64,000 nucleotides of DNA from Siphonodentalium dalli (Eukaryota > Mollusca > Scaphopoda > Gadilida > Siphonodentaliidae). The notes beneath the pieces are model-generated. The model was not told where the DNA came from and did no database searches. It worked only from the letters and a program-made list of their open reading frames with translations. Where the stretch lies: contig CP136065.1 in the NCBI GenBank assembly GCA_032622095.1, positions 152,155,577 through 152,219,576 on the forward strand. The letters run 5' to 3'. Below are positions 1-8,631 of this stretch, piece after piece; position 1 is the stretch's first letter, and each line of letters begins with the position of its first letter. The position numbers were made by a program, and so were the translations under genes.

Positions 1-529
1 CTCAATGACAATTATTCTCAGTGAGATATATCATACAGTTCCAAGAGATTTCACTCCATTGTCACTATCCATATTTTCTTATCTGGTACCTGCTGGTACA
101 CAGAAAAATCACCTATTTGTTATTAGTATTCAGAATAGGAGTCTGGGGTCCGCCATGGGAGGGAGGGACATCATCAATATCATGAAGAGATATATTTAAG
201 AAGACTTATTTTAAATGATTTATTAATAAGGTACTTAACACAATAACACATGTATGAATTTTCACTAATGAATTAAATTTAATATAATTAAAAAGTCTGT
301 TAATAACTGAATATCACAATTGACTGTCACTAGCTGTGATAGACTTGCAATTGAATTTATTAATTGAGTAATTGGCAATCATGAATATTTTTGTGGGACA
401 AACCCCAGCTTCTGGCATGATTTAGTCCTTGTTTAAATTATTGTTGAATGTTGGGTCAACAGCCTGGAGCTATCTAGTTGAAATTGAAGAAACCCCCTCC
501 CCTAGATCATGCCATGAATCTTTACTCTG
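1..529. other. Intergenic, no gene recognised
   Basis: AT-rich sequence with only short ORFs (longest 64-77 codons) that resemble no family I know. No repeat structure stands out until the foldback element that begins near 530. Confidence 0.5.
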
Positions 530-911
530 CTTAGCGCCTGTAGAGATCTTATTCCATCAGTACAAAACTTGGGAACTTTTTTATGTTTTGATAGGGAACT
601 TTATAACATTGAAAAAACAAGGCAGGGAACATATTTATTTGTTTATAATTGTTCCTCGATAATCAACTTCAAAGTATGGGGGAAATTCCATGATTGTAAG
701 TGCGCATAGCAAACTCACCCGTCAAGTCTGTTAAATAATGTCATCTCGAGCTGGCACTTTCGCCTACTTATGAATAAACTGTTAAGCGACAGGTATTAAC
801 AAAGAAATATATTCCCGTGTTATTTTTTCAGCTTTATAAGGTTCCCTATCAAAACCTCAAAAAGTTCCCAGGTTTTTCATTGGTACAATATGATTTCTAC
901 GGGCATTAGCC
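530..911. repeat. Small foldback (MITE-like) element
   Basis: The two ends are imperfect inverted copies of about 75 bp. The left arm runs from TTAGCGCCTGTAGA through CTTGGGAACTTTTTTATG and GATAGGGAACTTTATAA. The right arm carries the complement (TTATAAGGTTCCCTATC, AGTTCCCAGG, then CTACGGGCATTAGC). About 200 bp of unremarkable sequence separates the arms. There is no ORF of interest. A related string (GAAGTTTATCACTTTGAAAAA) near 60712 suggests a dispersed family. Confidence 0.6.
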
Positions 912-947
912 TCTGGGAGGCCAAATTGCCATTTAGTAATGAAGTGT

Positions 948-1176
948 GATTAAGCGCAATTAATTGCACTTGAGCGCAATTAATTGCACTTAAGGACAAA
1001 TAATTACACTTAAGTAGAATTACTTGAACTTATCATTGTTCTTAAGCGCAAACATTGATCTTAAGTGCAGTCGATTGCGCTTAAGCATAGTAATTTGTTC
1101 TTGAAAACATAATTATTTGTGCTTAAGCGCAATCAATCTTGCTGTGCGCAATCAATTGGCTAATCTTAAGCGCATT
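948..1176. repeat. Array of CTTAAG-centred short repeats (left)
   Basis: About ten degenerate units of 20-22 bp, built on TTGCACTTAAGCGCAATTAA and its complement. The unit is nearly self-complementary around CTTAAG. A second array of the same unit lies about 1 kb downstream, and together they may be the two ends of one element. Confidence 0.65.
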
Positions 1177-1952
1177 TCATGGTTATATGTAACTATTATA
1201 TAAAACACCCCTGGTGAATAAATAGGTTTATCCATAACTCAACCTTATAGTTCTTACTGACATATCACCTCTTGTTTTCATTAGTTTGGATGGGTAGGGA
1301 GCAAGTCTAAGTTCTTTATTGATATGGTAGACTCGCGATAGCATTACCTTCTGTTTTAGTTCAGGCAATTCGTGATAGCATTGACTTCTGTATTAGTTGG
1401 TGCAACTTTGATTTTCGAGTATATACCGGTATACATGTGCACCATATGAGGGAAGCAGGTCCTCAGTGACACCATATTCGCGCTACAGTTTATGACATGG
1501 ACATACTACAAGAGACGCTGATTTAATAAAACTACCAGAGCTCGAGGAGTGAGACACCAAAGCTCCCAGAATGAAACACATATTTTTGGGACAGGGATGC
1601 TGATAATATGACAATATTTAGGGTTTTTCACCCGATTTAAGTAAATAAGTAAACCCTCATACAGTGACACCACATTATTGCTATATGACCATAGCTATGG
1701 CCCAAATCTGTGCAAAAATTCTTTAAAAAAAATATATTAAAACATACTAGAGAGACATCCATTTTTTGGATATAAGGGATGCTGATAATTATATGACATT
1801 ATGAATTATCTTTGATTGTTGCACACATACAGTTAGAGGTAACTGTACTAGGCTTATTTAAAAAGGTTAAAATTAGCACATGCTCTTCTTGTGATGCTAG
1901 GCGATACTCCAGGTTATGACAATTAATATTTTATGGGTAGGTTAGATAGTAG
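1177..1952. other. Spacer between two CTTAAG arrays
   Basis: No coding signal. The segment contains two imperfect copies of a motif (AGTGACACCATATT at 1465 and AGTGACACCACATT at 1664), which hints at an old internal duplication. If the flanking arrays are termini, this is the body of a non-autonomous element about 1.2 kb long. Confidence 0.4.
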
Positions 1953-2136
1953 TTACAATTAATTGCACTTGAGCGCAATTAATCATGCTTAAGTGCAACT
2001 CATAATGCTTAAGCATGAATGCCCTATTTGTACTTAAGCACAATATTTTATCGCACTTATGCACAATCGTTTGCCCTTAAGTGCAATAAATTTTGCTTAA
2101 GCGCATTCAATTGCACTTAAGCGCAATTCAATGTGA
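1953..2136. repeat. Array of CTTAAG-centred short repeats (right)
   Basis: Repeats the unit of the array at 948-1176 (for example TTGCACTTAAGCGCAATTC). The last units resemble the inverted complement of the first units of the left array, consistent with terminal repeats of a single element. Confidence 0.6.
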
Positions 2137-2987
2137 ATGTGGCCTCTCATAATCATATTACCCAGAGTAGAGATCATTCATGGCATGATCTACACTTCCC
2201 CCAACAAAAAAATATATCTAATATTGGACCACACATTTTGAAATTAGTCATTTTAATACTATACGGGTCACTGTTGAGACTTGTTGAATTTGAATCTGCA
2301 GGGTCTGTATGTAGTCAGTGTAGGCATAATGCAGCCAGTCCAATCCAAAGCCATACATGCATATTAGTACATTTCAGTGTCAAATTGCACTTGCTACATG
2401 TACATTTGTCTGACGCTATCTACCCACACTGTTTTTTTTAAATCTGCGTGTTTGAACGATTGGTTCTCCAACAGGTCCCATTGAGACCCGAGTCACTCGG
2501 CTCCTTGGTCATCAGGCTGAGAATTCCCGCTGTTGACAATATTCAATTACAATGTCAACAACACACGAACTTATTCGAAACGAGTTTTGACCAGTTTTCC
2601 AGCCAATAATCGTTGAATTCATATGTGACGACCCAACACTCAACGCACCATACACCGAGTTAAAACTCCGATAATCTAATTCAAATATACGTTCTAACTA
2701 GGTTTTAATTAATTTACTTCGTCTTGAGAATGAGAGTGATTTATTATTCCAAAGTCGTAAAAACAATCGTATCAAATTGGTGACGAAAGGTCGCCGACCA
2801 ATCGGATCGTGCGGATGGAATTGTGGCTAAAAATAGATATCTGCGGGATTCCGCCTTATCATTGCTTCAGTCAATGGGGGTATATTGGTGAAGATTGTTG
2901 TGTCACTTTAAAGGCACGGGCGGCGTTCGTTGCATAAATTCAAATCGCCATCAGCAGAAGGAATATTAAAATATATATAGTTTTGTT
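2137..2987. other. Intergenic, no gene recognised
   Basis: A 102-codon ORF at 2133-2441 (+) matches nothing I recognise and is probably chance. The remainder has no visible repeat or coding feature. Confidence 0.4.
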
Positions 2988-3056
2988 CATATGCCAAACC
3001 CGGGAGCCATATGCCAAACCCGGGAGTTCATATGCCAAACCATATGGAGTCCGGGA
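2988..3056. repeat. Three tandem copies of CATATGCCAAACCCGGGAG
   Basis: Two perfect copies and one copy split by CATATGGAGT abut the left end of the Polinton. Related words (CCAAACATATG, AACCCGGGATG) occur at the centre of the palindromic insertion at 20830-20870, linking this flank to the satellite-bearing ends. Confidence 0.6.
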
Positions 3057-3084
3057 GGTGACGTGGTAGATATATTTTATAATC

Positions 3085-3252
3085 CGTGCGCACGGATTAA
3101 TATTCCGTGCGCACGAAATAGTAATCCGTGCGCACGAATTAATAATCCGTGCGCACGAATTAATAATCCGTGCGCACGAACTAGTAATCCGTGCGCACGA
3201 ATTAGTAATCCGTGCGCACGAAATAACAATCCGTGCGCTCGGATTAACAATC
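3085..3252. repeat. 21-bp palindromic satellite, 8 units, left TIR
   Basis: Eight exactly 21-bp-spaced units start at 3085, 3106, 3127 and so on. Each is CGTGCGCACG, a perfect 10-bp palindrome, followed by an AT-rich 11-mer such as AATTAATAATC. The last unit is degenerate (CGTGCGCTCG). Two turns of B-DNA per unit place every palindrome on the same helix face, as expected for an array of protein-binding sites. Binding by the element's integrase or terminal protein is inference. Confidence 0.85.
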
Positions 3253-3866
3253 CCTCATCCGCATTGTATTTCCCAAGGAATGTCAATGGGGATAAAGTGT
3301 CTTCGTTATAATGTTGAATTGAACATAATACCATTGTTGACTAATAACCCGTCGTCGCCCTATGATGAGTTTTACTTGGCAAGCCCCCGACGTGGCATGT
3401 TTGTGGCACGGGTGTGGTTAACAGGTGGGGTGGACAAAAAGCTATTGTTTCAATGCCATACCTGCCATATTGCATGGTGGAACCACCACTGCACAACGAT
3501 CCAGATGTGTATCTATATTATAGAGTTAAGGAAATTGGGATACTCATACTCTCCGTGACCACAAGAGAAGATAGAGGGTCTCGTTCGCTCCACTTCTAAA
3601 AATAGAATCTTTGGGGTCTAAAATTGGTTGTACTAAAATATTCCCAAAATAACAAAACCCCAAAAAAAATTCAAAACTTCAAAAATTTATTTTTTCCAAA
3701 AATTATTTTTTCCAAAAAATTTATAAACTTCCAAATTATCAAAACCCCAAAATTTCCAAACTTCCAAATTATCAAAACCCTCAAAATTATTTCTCCAAAA
3801 AAAAGTTTAAATAAACAATTTATAACGAGTTTTCGGTTTCTGATAATCTCGATATTAAAATGTCGA

Positions 3867-4271
3867 ATGTTAAATTATTTGCGTGTAATATCTTTCGTTA
3901 TTTTTTTTTGTTCAAATATTTTTCATGAAATTATTAATCGATGTTTAGAAAATAGCTTTATTGGACATTGTGACCATCGATATGAATGCATACATTCCAG
4001 TGTTTTATCGGACGCAGTTCATATAATTGTCATACCTGAAAATAGACACTATTACTTTTACATAAATAATAAAGAGCGTTTATTCTTTACACTCTCTCTA
4101 TCCCATATGACAGGTGTGTATTATCGTGAATTATTGGAAGTATTGAGACTAACGGTCGAAAATTGTAATGTGAAATTACAACCCTCCAGAATGAATTGTT
4201 CGCTGTACACGCAATCACACGCGACATTGTTGGTAACAATGTGTCTTTCACACCTTTGCTTTACCAAATGA
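3867..4271 (+). CDS. TIR-borne ORF of unknown function (left copy)
   Basis: The reading frame is open from 3624, but the first 80 codons are simple-sequence Phe/Ile/Lys/Asn repeats and unlikely to be protein. The ATG at 3867 gives a 134-residue product with a hydrophobic, signal-like N-terminus (MLNYLRVISFVIFFC). A strand-rich middle (HYYFYINNKERLFFTLSLSH) and a helix-like stretch follow. The strand-strand-helix pattern faintly recalls the PC4-like domains elsewhere in this element, but I would not assign it. The same ORF is present inverted in the right TIR, so the element carries two copies. Function unknown. Confidence 0.45.
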   Translation: MLNYLRVISFVIFFCSNIFHEIINRCLENSFIGHCDHRYECIHSSVLSDAVHIIVIPENRHYYFYINNKERLFFTLSLSHMTGVYYRELLEVLRLTVENCNVKLQPSRMNCSLYTQSHATLLVTMCLSHLCFTK

Positions 4272-4637
4272 ATTATATTATTTCCCCGGGTCACAGTTAT
4301 ATGCTATTCAGAAAACATATCGATTTAATGTCTGAACAAACGAGTTAGTATCATTTAAGGTTGATAAACTGTGTCATTCACACGATAATTAGTTAGCCAA
4401 AACATGCATACATATTACGTCAGGTCGTGAGACACTCAATTATAGAAATTGCTTTGATGACATTGTTATAACAACATTACGTAATAACCCCTTATCACTC
4501 CAGTCACACTTACGACCATTTTGTATGCCGAAAACTCCAGGTAGCACCGATGATGTAACATTATATCACTGCTATTGTACCAATGATAGGTTCAGACATG
4601 TTCCATGTTTAGAAAAATAGATAATCTGCAGGTGTTC

Positions 4638-4897
4638 ACTTGACAAGAGATTTTGTACACTCAATCACAGACCAACGTGATAATACCAGCCCACACCCAA
4701 CCCACAACATCCACCAAACACCTTCACATCACTTACCAAAACCAATGATGTTATAAGAACTGTAGGTTTTTATAATATTATAGCTTGCAGTGTCATCCTG
4801 GTAATTCATTTACAACAGCCATAACAAATGTTTACTTATGATGTATATAAGAACTGTATAGCTACTAATAAATAGGACACAGTGAACACAAAAAAAA
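4638..4897 (+). promoter_or_regulatory. Promoter region of the rightward Polinton gene block
   Basis: Spacer between the left TIR and the ATPase gene. TATATAA at 4844-4850 lies about 48 bp before the ATPase ATG, a plausible TATA box with a very short leader that includes an A8 run just before the start codon. This is the only evident promoter ahead of nine closely packed genes. Confidence 0.5.
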
Positions 4898-5563
4898 ATG
4901 GGTCCAATTAACCATAGCTCCATACCATTTGAACCTTGTTCTAGTATTTGCATCACCGGACCAACTGGTTCTGGTAAGACGAGATGGGTCTACAGATTCC
5001 TGCAAAATCTTAATGGAATGTATTCTAGAGATCCACCTAAGAAAATAATGTACTGTTACGGTATTTATCAAAATTTCTATGATGAAATTGAATCATCAAT
5101 CGAAAATTTGGTCATGCATCAAGGATTACCTACCCAAACAGAAATCGAAGAATTTGCTGACGGTAAACATAATATGTTAATATTAGACGACTTGATGCAT
5201 CGCATTATTGACCAAAAAGAGATTGAAACACTATTTACGCAGCAAACTCATCATCGCTGTCTTTCGGTGCTGTTTATTTCACAAAATTTATACGCACAAG
5301 GCAAGGCTGCGAGAACTATAGCCTTAAACACAGGATATCTAATTTTATTCAAAAATTTGAGGGATGGATCACAAATTTCCACATTGGGTAGACAATTGTA
5401 TCCCGGTAAATCTAAAGTACTCATTGAGGCATACAAGGATTGTATGAAGAAACCATTTGCGTATCTTATAATAGATATGTCCCCTCACACTGAGGATAAA
5501 TACAGGCTACGAACAGACGTGTTTCCCAACCAAGACCCTATAATTTACGTACCTACTACGTAA
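4898..5563 (+). CDS. Genome-packaging ATPase (FtsK/HerA, A32-like)
   Basis: This 221-residue P-loop ATPase would pump the element's DNA into a preformed capsid. Walker A is GPTGSGKT at residues 21-28. Walker B is MLILDD at 93-98. A sensor-like FISQN follows at 126-130, with an ALNTGYLILFKNLRD stretch typical of the A32/Polinton clade. Length fits the family (about 200-250 residues). The start is the first ATG after an A-rich leader. It is the first gene of the rightward block, and the next start codon lies 41 nt after its stop. No damage is visible. Confidence 0.93.
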   Translation: MGPINHSSIPFEPCSSICITGPTGSGKTRWVYRFLQNLNGMYSRDPPKKIMYCYGIYQNFYDEIESSIENLVMHQGLPTQTEIEEFADGKHNMLILDDLMHRIIDQKEIETLFTQQTHHRCLSVLFISQNLYAQGKAARTIALNTGYLILFKNLRDGSQISTLGRQLYPGKSKVLIEAYKDCMKKPFAYLIIDMSPHTEDKYRLRTDVFPNQDPIIYVPTT

Positions 5564-5603
5564 TAAGAAGGGGACAGTATCGGAGTTGAGTCGTGACGAT
5601 AAA

Positions 5604-5927
5604 ATGAGTCGATTATTACGTAATGAGTTGAATTTTGTCAGACTATTGACATCAACCCAATCAAGATCTCAACGAAACGCATTATTGACATCGATAACTA
5701 ATAATCAGTTGAAAGTTCTGGTTGAAATTACGATCAATTTACTACATGATAGTTTAACAGTTACAGTTCAACAAAAAGCTAAATTACGGCGATATAAATC
5801 ATTTTATATATTCTTGAGTGATAAATCTGTGAGTTTGTTGAGGAAAAGAAAAAGTGTGAATAATCACTCAACCGCCATTACTTTGATGTTGAACATCGTT
5901 GAACCTAAATTGAAACAGTTTTTGTGA
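5604..5927 (+). CDS. Small basic Polinton protein (core/pX-like candidate)
   Basis: 107 residues, Lys/Arg-rich and mostly helical, with an N-terminal stretch (LTSTQSRSQRNALLTSI) typical of a small conserved ORF in invertebrate Polintons and adintoviruses. The frame extends upstream only through non-ATG codons, so the ATG at 5604 is chosen. Its stop overlaps the next start as TGATG at 5925-5929. A role in coating or condensing packaged DNA is inferred from charge and context only. Confidence 0.6.
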   Translation: MSRLLRNELNFVRLLTSTQSRSQRNALLTSITNNQLKVLVEITINLLHDSLTVTVQQKAKLRRYKSFYIFLSDKSVSLLRKRKSVNNHSTAITLMLNIVEPKLKQFL

Positions 5928-6295
5928 TGGAGTCTGTGAAGAAAACTGTTTTGATCCCGTATGAAAGATATATGAGGTACACTGAAAAAAGTGAACACAA
6001 AAAAGTTTCATCGGAGTCTAACATTGAACACAGCGACATCTCGGCAAACAATAGTAGCCCTTCCGATGAAATGGATAAAGAAATGGACCTGATGAATAAT
6101 CAGATTGTTAATACAGTTCAAACGACTGAACCTCAGGATGCAATCCAAAAATCAGAAGTTAACACATCGAAAAAGACACGTACCAAGCAAAGAAAAAAGA
6201 AAATAAGAGGGGTTAAGCGTGAAATATCTAGACCTCCTGGTATAATCGCTGGTAAGCTGACCAAGATAAAGAAGAAACGTTGGCTATCACTGTGA
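5927..6295 (+). CDS. Basic protein of unknown function preceding integrase
   Basis: 122 residues from the ATG inside TGATG. It has three visible zones: an N-terminal motif KKTVLIPYERYMRY that looks conserved, an acidic/serine linker (residues about 25-60), and a strongly basic tail (KTRTKQRKKKIRG and KLTKIKKKRW). The tail could bind nucleic acid or act as a nuclear localisation signal. The stop lies 5 nt before the integrase ATG. Function unknown. An N-terminal accessory of integrase or a core protein are both possible. Confidence 0.6.
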   Translation: MESVKKTVLIPYERYMRYTEKSEHKKVSSESNIEHSDISANNSSPSDEMDKEMDLMNNQIVNTVQTTEPQDAIQKSEVNTSKKTRTKQRKKKIRGVKREISRPPGIIAGKLTKIKKKRWLSL

Positions 6296-6300
6296 ACAAT

Positions 6301-7410
6301 ATGACCGATTGGAAAGATTATTTGAGTTCAATTTATTTTAATCCGGGTCACCCCGCATCGTACTCAGGAGCTACAAAGTTGCATCAGACTGTAAAATCTG
6401 AAAATAAGCACAACATTTCCAAGCGCGAGATTGTGACGTGGCTACAAAATCATGAAAGTTATTCCCTGACAAAAAGTGTTAGACGAAAATTCCCGAGGTC
6501 TCGTGTTATTGTAAACGCTTCTGACAGTCAATGGGATGGAGACCTCATGGATATGAATGATGTTTCCAAAGACAACGACAATTACACCTACGTGTTAGTA
6601 ATGATTGACATTTTTTCTAGGAAGTTATGGTGTGAAGCTATAAAGAGGAAAACTGCAATTAATGTGATCAATGCTATGAAACATATATTTGAAGGTGGAA
6701 GAACCCCGCGCGTCCTCCGAACGGATCGCGGTTCGGAGTTCACAAACAAACGGGTCAAAAGTTACCTTAAGGGTCTTCATATATCTCAAATTTTTACTCA
6801 AAACGAAATGAAAGCCAATTATTCGGAACGGGTCATAAAAACTATAAAGCAGAAGATTTCGCGTTATATGATAAAGCATAATAATGCTAGATATATCGAC
6901 ATTCTACAAGATATTGTGAAAAGTTATAACCATACAATACATCGTTCGTTAGGCACCACCCCTGACTCCATAACTGTTGAGAATGAAGATGAGTCTCGTC
7001 TCGATCAGTGGTTAATAAGACAGAAGGGAGGTGTTAAAAGTAAATTGAAGAAAAAGTTCAAATACAATGTAAATGATATCGTTAGAATATCACACACCAA
7101 AGCAGTTTTTGACCGAGAATATTCTCAGAAATGGACTGGAGAGTTGTTCAAAGTGACTAAGAGGTTTTACAGGCAGAACATACCCTTGTATACATTGACA
7201 GATTTCTTGGATGAAAACATTGAGGGTGCTTTCTACGAGTCAGAACTTCAAGGGGTGCGCGTTGATGACGAAACAGTTTACAGAATAGATAAAATTGTCA
7301 AAAAGAGGAAACGAAAGGGTCAAACTGAAGTCCTGGTGCACTGGCATTCATGGCCTGACAAATTTAATTCATGGATTTTAGAGTCTGATGTCGACAGATA
7401 TCAAAATTAA
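6301..7410 (+). CDS. Polinton integrase with chromodomain
   Basis: 369 residues of a retroviral-type (rve, RNase H fold) integrase that would insert the element's DNA into chromosomes. Catalytic residues are D81 (WDGDLMDM), D142 (RTDRGSEF) and E176 (NYSERVIKTIK). An N-terminal zinc-binding-like region precedes them. The C-terminal chromodomain (about residues 329-365: YRIDKIV, EVLVHWHSWP, FNSWILESD) could guide insertion to marked chromatin. The ATG at 6301 is preferred over an in-frame TTG at 6280. The 3' end overlaps the next ORF if that one starts at 7388. It looks functional. Confidence 0.94.
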   Translation: MTDWKDYLSSIYFNPGHPASYSGATKLHQTVKSENKHNISKREIVTWLQNHESYSLTKSVRRKFPRSRVIVNASDSQWDGDLMDMNDVSKDNDNYTYVLVMIDIFSRKLWCEAIKRKTAINVINAMKHIFEGGRTPRVLRTDRGSEFTNKRVKSYLKGLHISQIFTQNEMKANYSERVIKTIKQKISRYMIKHNNARYIDILQDIVKSYNHTIHRSLGTTPDSITVENEDESRLDQWLIRQKGGVKSKLKKKFKYNVNDIVRISHTKAVFDREYSQKWTGELFKVTKRFYRQNIPLYTLTDFLDENIEGAFYESELQGVRVDDETVYRIDKIVKKRKRKGQTEVLVHWHSWPDKFNSWILESDVDRYQN

Positions 7411-7888
7411 TAAGAGCAAGCTATCCGAGGGGGAAACCATTACAATCATGAATAATAGAACAGATACCTTGACGAATATGTTTCAAACAGAACGCGGTCG
7501 TCTACATATGAATCTCCTTAAATGGATAGGAATTACGATTATGGTAATAACTCTGTCACTACCGGTTATAATAGTTCCAAAGAAGATACCACGTCAGACG
7601 GGGGACTATGAATTACGGCATACGAACGAGTCACGCCCCCATGATTACGAACAACACCCCTGTGGGTTCGTGAAAAAGTGGACAATACGATCAAACATTA
7701 CTGTTACATTATGTAATAATCAAGGGCGCATTTATACACGCATTAGGCGAGTTGTGAATAACACTCCCGCGATTATAAGTATTCCGTATAACCAGTGGTC
7801 TGCCTTCAAGTATATATTCAGTGATGTTGATAAAACTATAAGAGAAGAGATGAACATTGATTCTCATTTGAAACAAAATAGAAACTAG
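7388..7888 (+). CDS. Membrane-anchored protein with PC4-like C-terminal region (tentative)
   Basis: 166 residues from the ATG at 7388, overlapping the integrase by 23 nt. An in-frame ATG at 7448 would give 146 residues without overlap. A single hydrophobic helix lies at residues 46-63 (WIGITIMVITLSLPVIIV). The region after it (about 92-155) has a strand-strand-strand-helix order with a YNQWSAFKYIF helix, reminiscent of PC4/p15 single-strand-binding folds. That similarity is weak. No counterpart is known to me among standard Polinton genes; a virion membrane or entry role cannot be excluded. Confidence 0.55.
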   Translation: MSTDIKINKSKLSEGETITIMNNRTDTLTNMFQTERGRLHMNLLKWIGITIMVITLSLPVIIVPKKIPRQTGDYELRHTNESRPHDYEQHPCGFVKKWTIRSNITVTLCNNQGRIYTRIRRVVNNTPAIISIPYNQWSAFKYIFSDVDKTIREEMNIDSHLKQNRN

Positions 7889-7892
7889 TCAT

Positions 7893-8330
7893 ATGGATAA
7901 TTATTATCTGTACCTGACTAGCGACGATTCCATAGATAAATATCCAGATAATCGTCCTCTCGACTTCACAATAGAGTTACCTGGTGTATTAATATTGGAA
8001 GGGGCGTGGTTATGTTGTTTGAAAGACATAAACATAACTGACCATATAGACACGGATTTATTATATATTTGTTCGGACATATGTGGAGAATCAATAGCCT
8101 GCGACACATCATACCCCATCCTCCGGGTTATAAAGAGAGACACACGTGGTACGGGTCATTGGCGGAGTTTTGAGGACTCATTCTACATAAACGTAAGACA
8201 GGATAAACTTCAGCGTCTCAGGATTTTTATAAGAGGCGATAAACTTTCTAAAATAAATGCAGAAAAAAGAGTGACCTGTACACTACATCTGAAGAAACAT
8301 GTCGATCACGTATATTCCCGCAGATATTGA
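7893..8330 (+). CDS. Putative minor capsid (penton-like) protein
   Basis: 145 residues. The N-terminus (YLTSDDSIDKYPDNRPLDF, then ELPGVLILEGAWLCCL) matches the pattern of a conserved Polinton structural ORF found next to the major capsid gene. Predicted strands alternate through the whole length, as expected for a single jelly roll, and the C-terminus is basic. The start lies 4 nt after the previous stop. The last 32 nt overlap the next gene. Assignment as penton rests on position and pattern and was not tested by structure comparison. Confidence 0.55.
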   Translation: MDNYYLYLTSDDSIDKYPDNRPLDFTIELPGVLILEGAWLCCLKDINITDHIDTDLLYICSDICGESIACDTSYPILRVIKRDTRGTGHWRSFEDSFYINVRQDKLQRLRIFIRGDKLSKINAEKRVTCTLHLKKHVDHVYSRRY

Positions 8331-8631
8331 AATGTGGAGAAAACATTTCAGGGACATGATTAATGGGAAGTTAACGCCAGATAATGAGGGTCGCTACTTT
8401 ATTGACAAAACTCAAAATAGCGATAGTGAAGAAGAAGACGTTCTAAAACCACATATTAACGTAGTGACACCCATAGCGCAAGCGATTGAAATGGCCAAAG
8501 CAGAAGTTGCAGAAAATAAGTTGACACAAGCACGTAAGACGTCAAAAAAAAACAATAAGAGGGTGTTACCTAACGATTTGGCTCATAACCCTAAGAAAGT
8601 GAAAACCACCACCTGGTTCGATAAACCATGA
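8299..8631 (+). CDS. Small conserved Polinton ORF, Lys-rich C-terminus
   Basis: 110 residues. It begins with an aromatic motif (SITYIPADIEMWRKHFRDM) that seems conserved in invertebrate Polintons at this position. An acidic patch (DSEEED), an Ala-rich helix and a basic tail (RKTSKKNNKRV, HNPKKVK) follow. It overlaps the gene before by 32 nt and the capsid gene after by 4 nt (ATGA at 8628-8631). It could be a scaffold, cement or DNA-binding core protein; nothing in the sequence decides this. Confidence 0.6.
   Translation: MSITYIPADIEMWRKHFRDMINGKLTPDNEGRYFIDKTQNSDSEEEDVLKPHINVVTPIAQAIEMAKAEVAENKLTQARKTSKKNNKRVLPNDLAHNPKKVKTTTWFDKP

Larger units (their letters stand above)
3043..4637. repeat. 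Polinton left terminal inverted repeat
   Basis: This 1595-bp segment recurs inverted at 19050-22057 once the 1412-bp insertion in the right copy is removed (1596 bp). From outside to inside it holds the palindromic 21-bp array, a stretch of about 370 bp, a simple-sequence zone (TTCCAAAATTATC words) and a 134-215 codon ORF. The inner edge is the sequence ending CTGCAGGTGTTC. This is long for a Polinton TIR, which usually measures a few hundred bp. Confidence 0.92.

Noticed and set aside
948-2136. Possible CRISPR-like array
   Set aside because: Units are degenerate, palindromic and contiguous, with no unique spacers of constant length; the DNA is eukaryotic.
2991-3334. ORFs encoding repeated NPCARIN or RAHGLLI on opposite strands
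   Set aside because: Direct translations of the 21-bp satellite (7 codons per unit), not genes.
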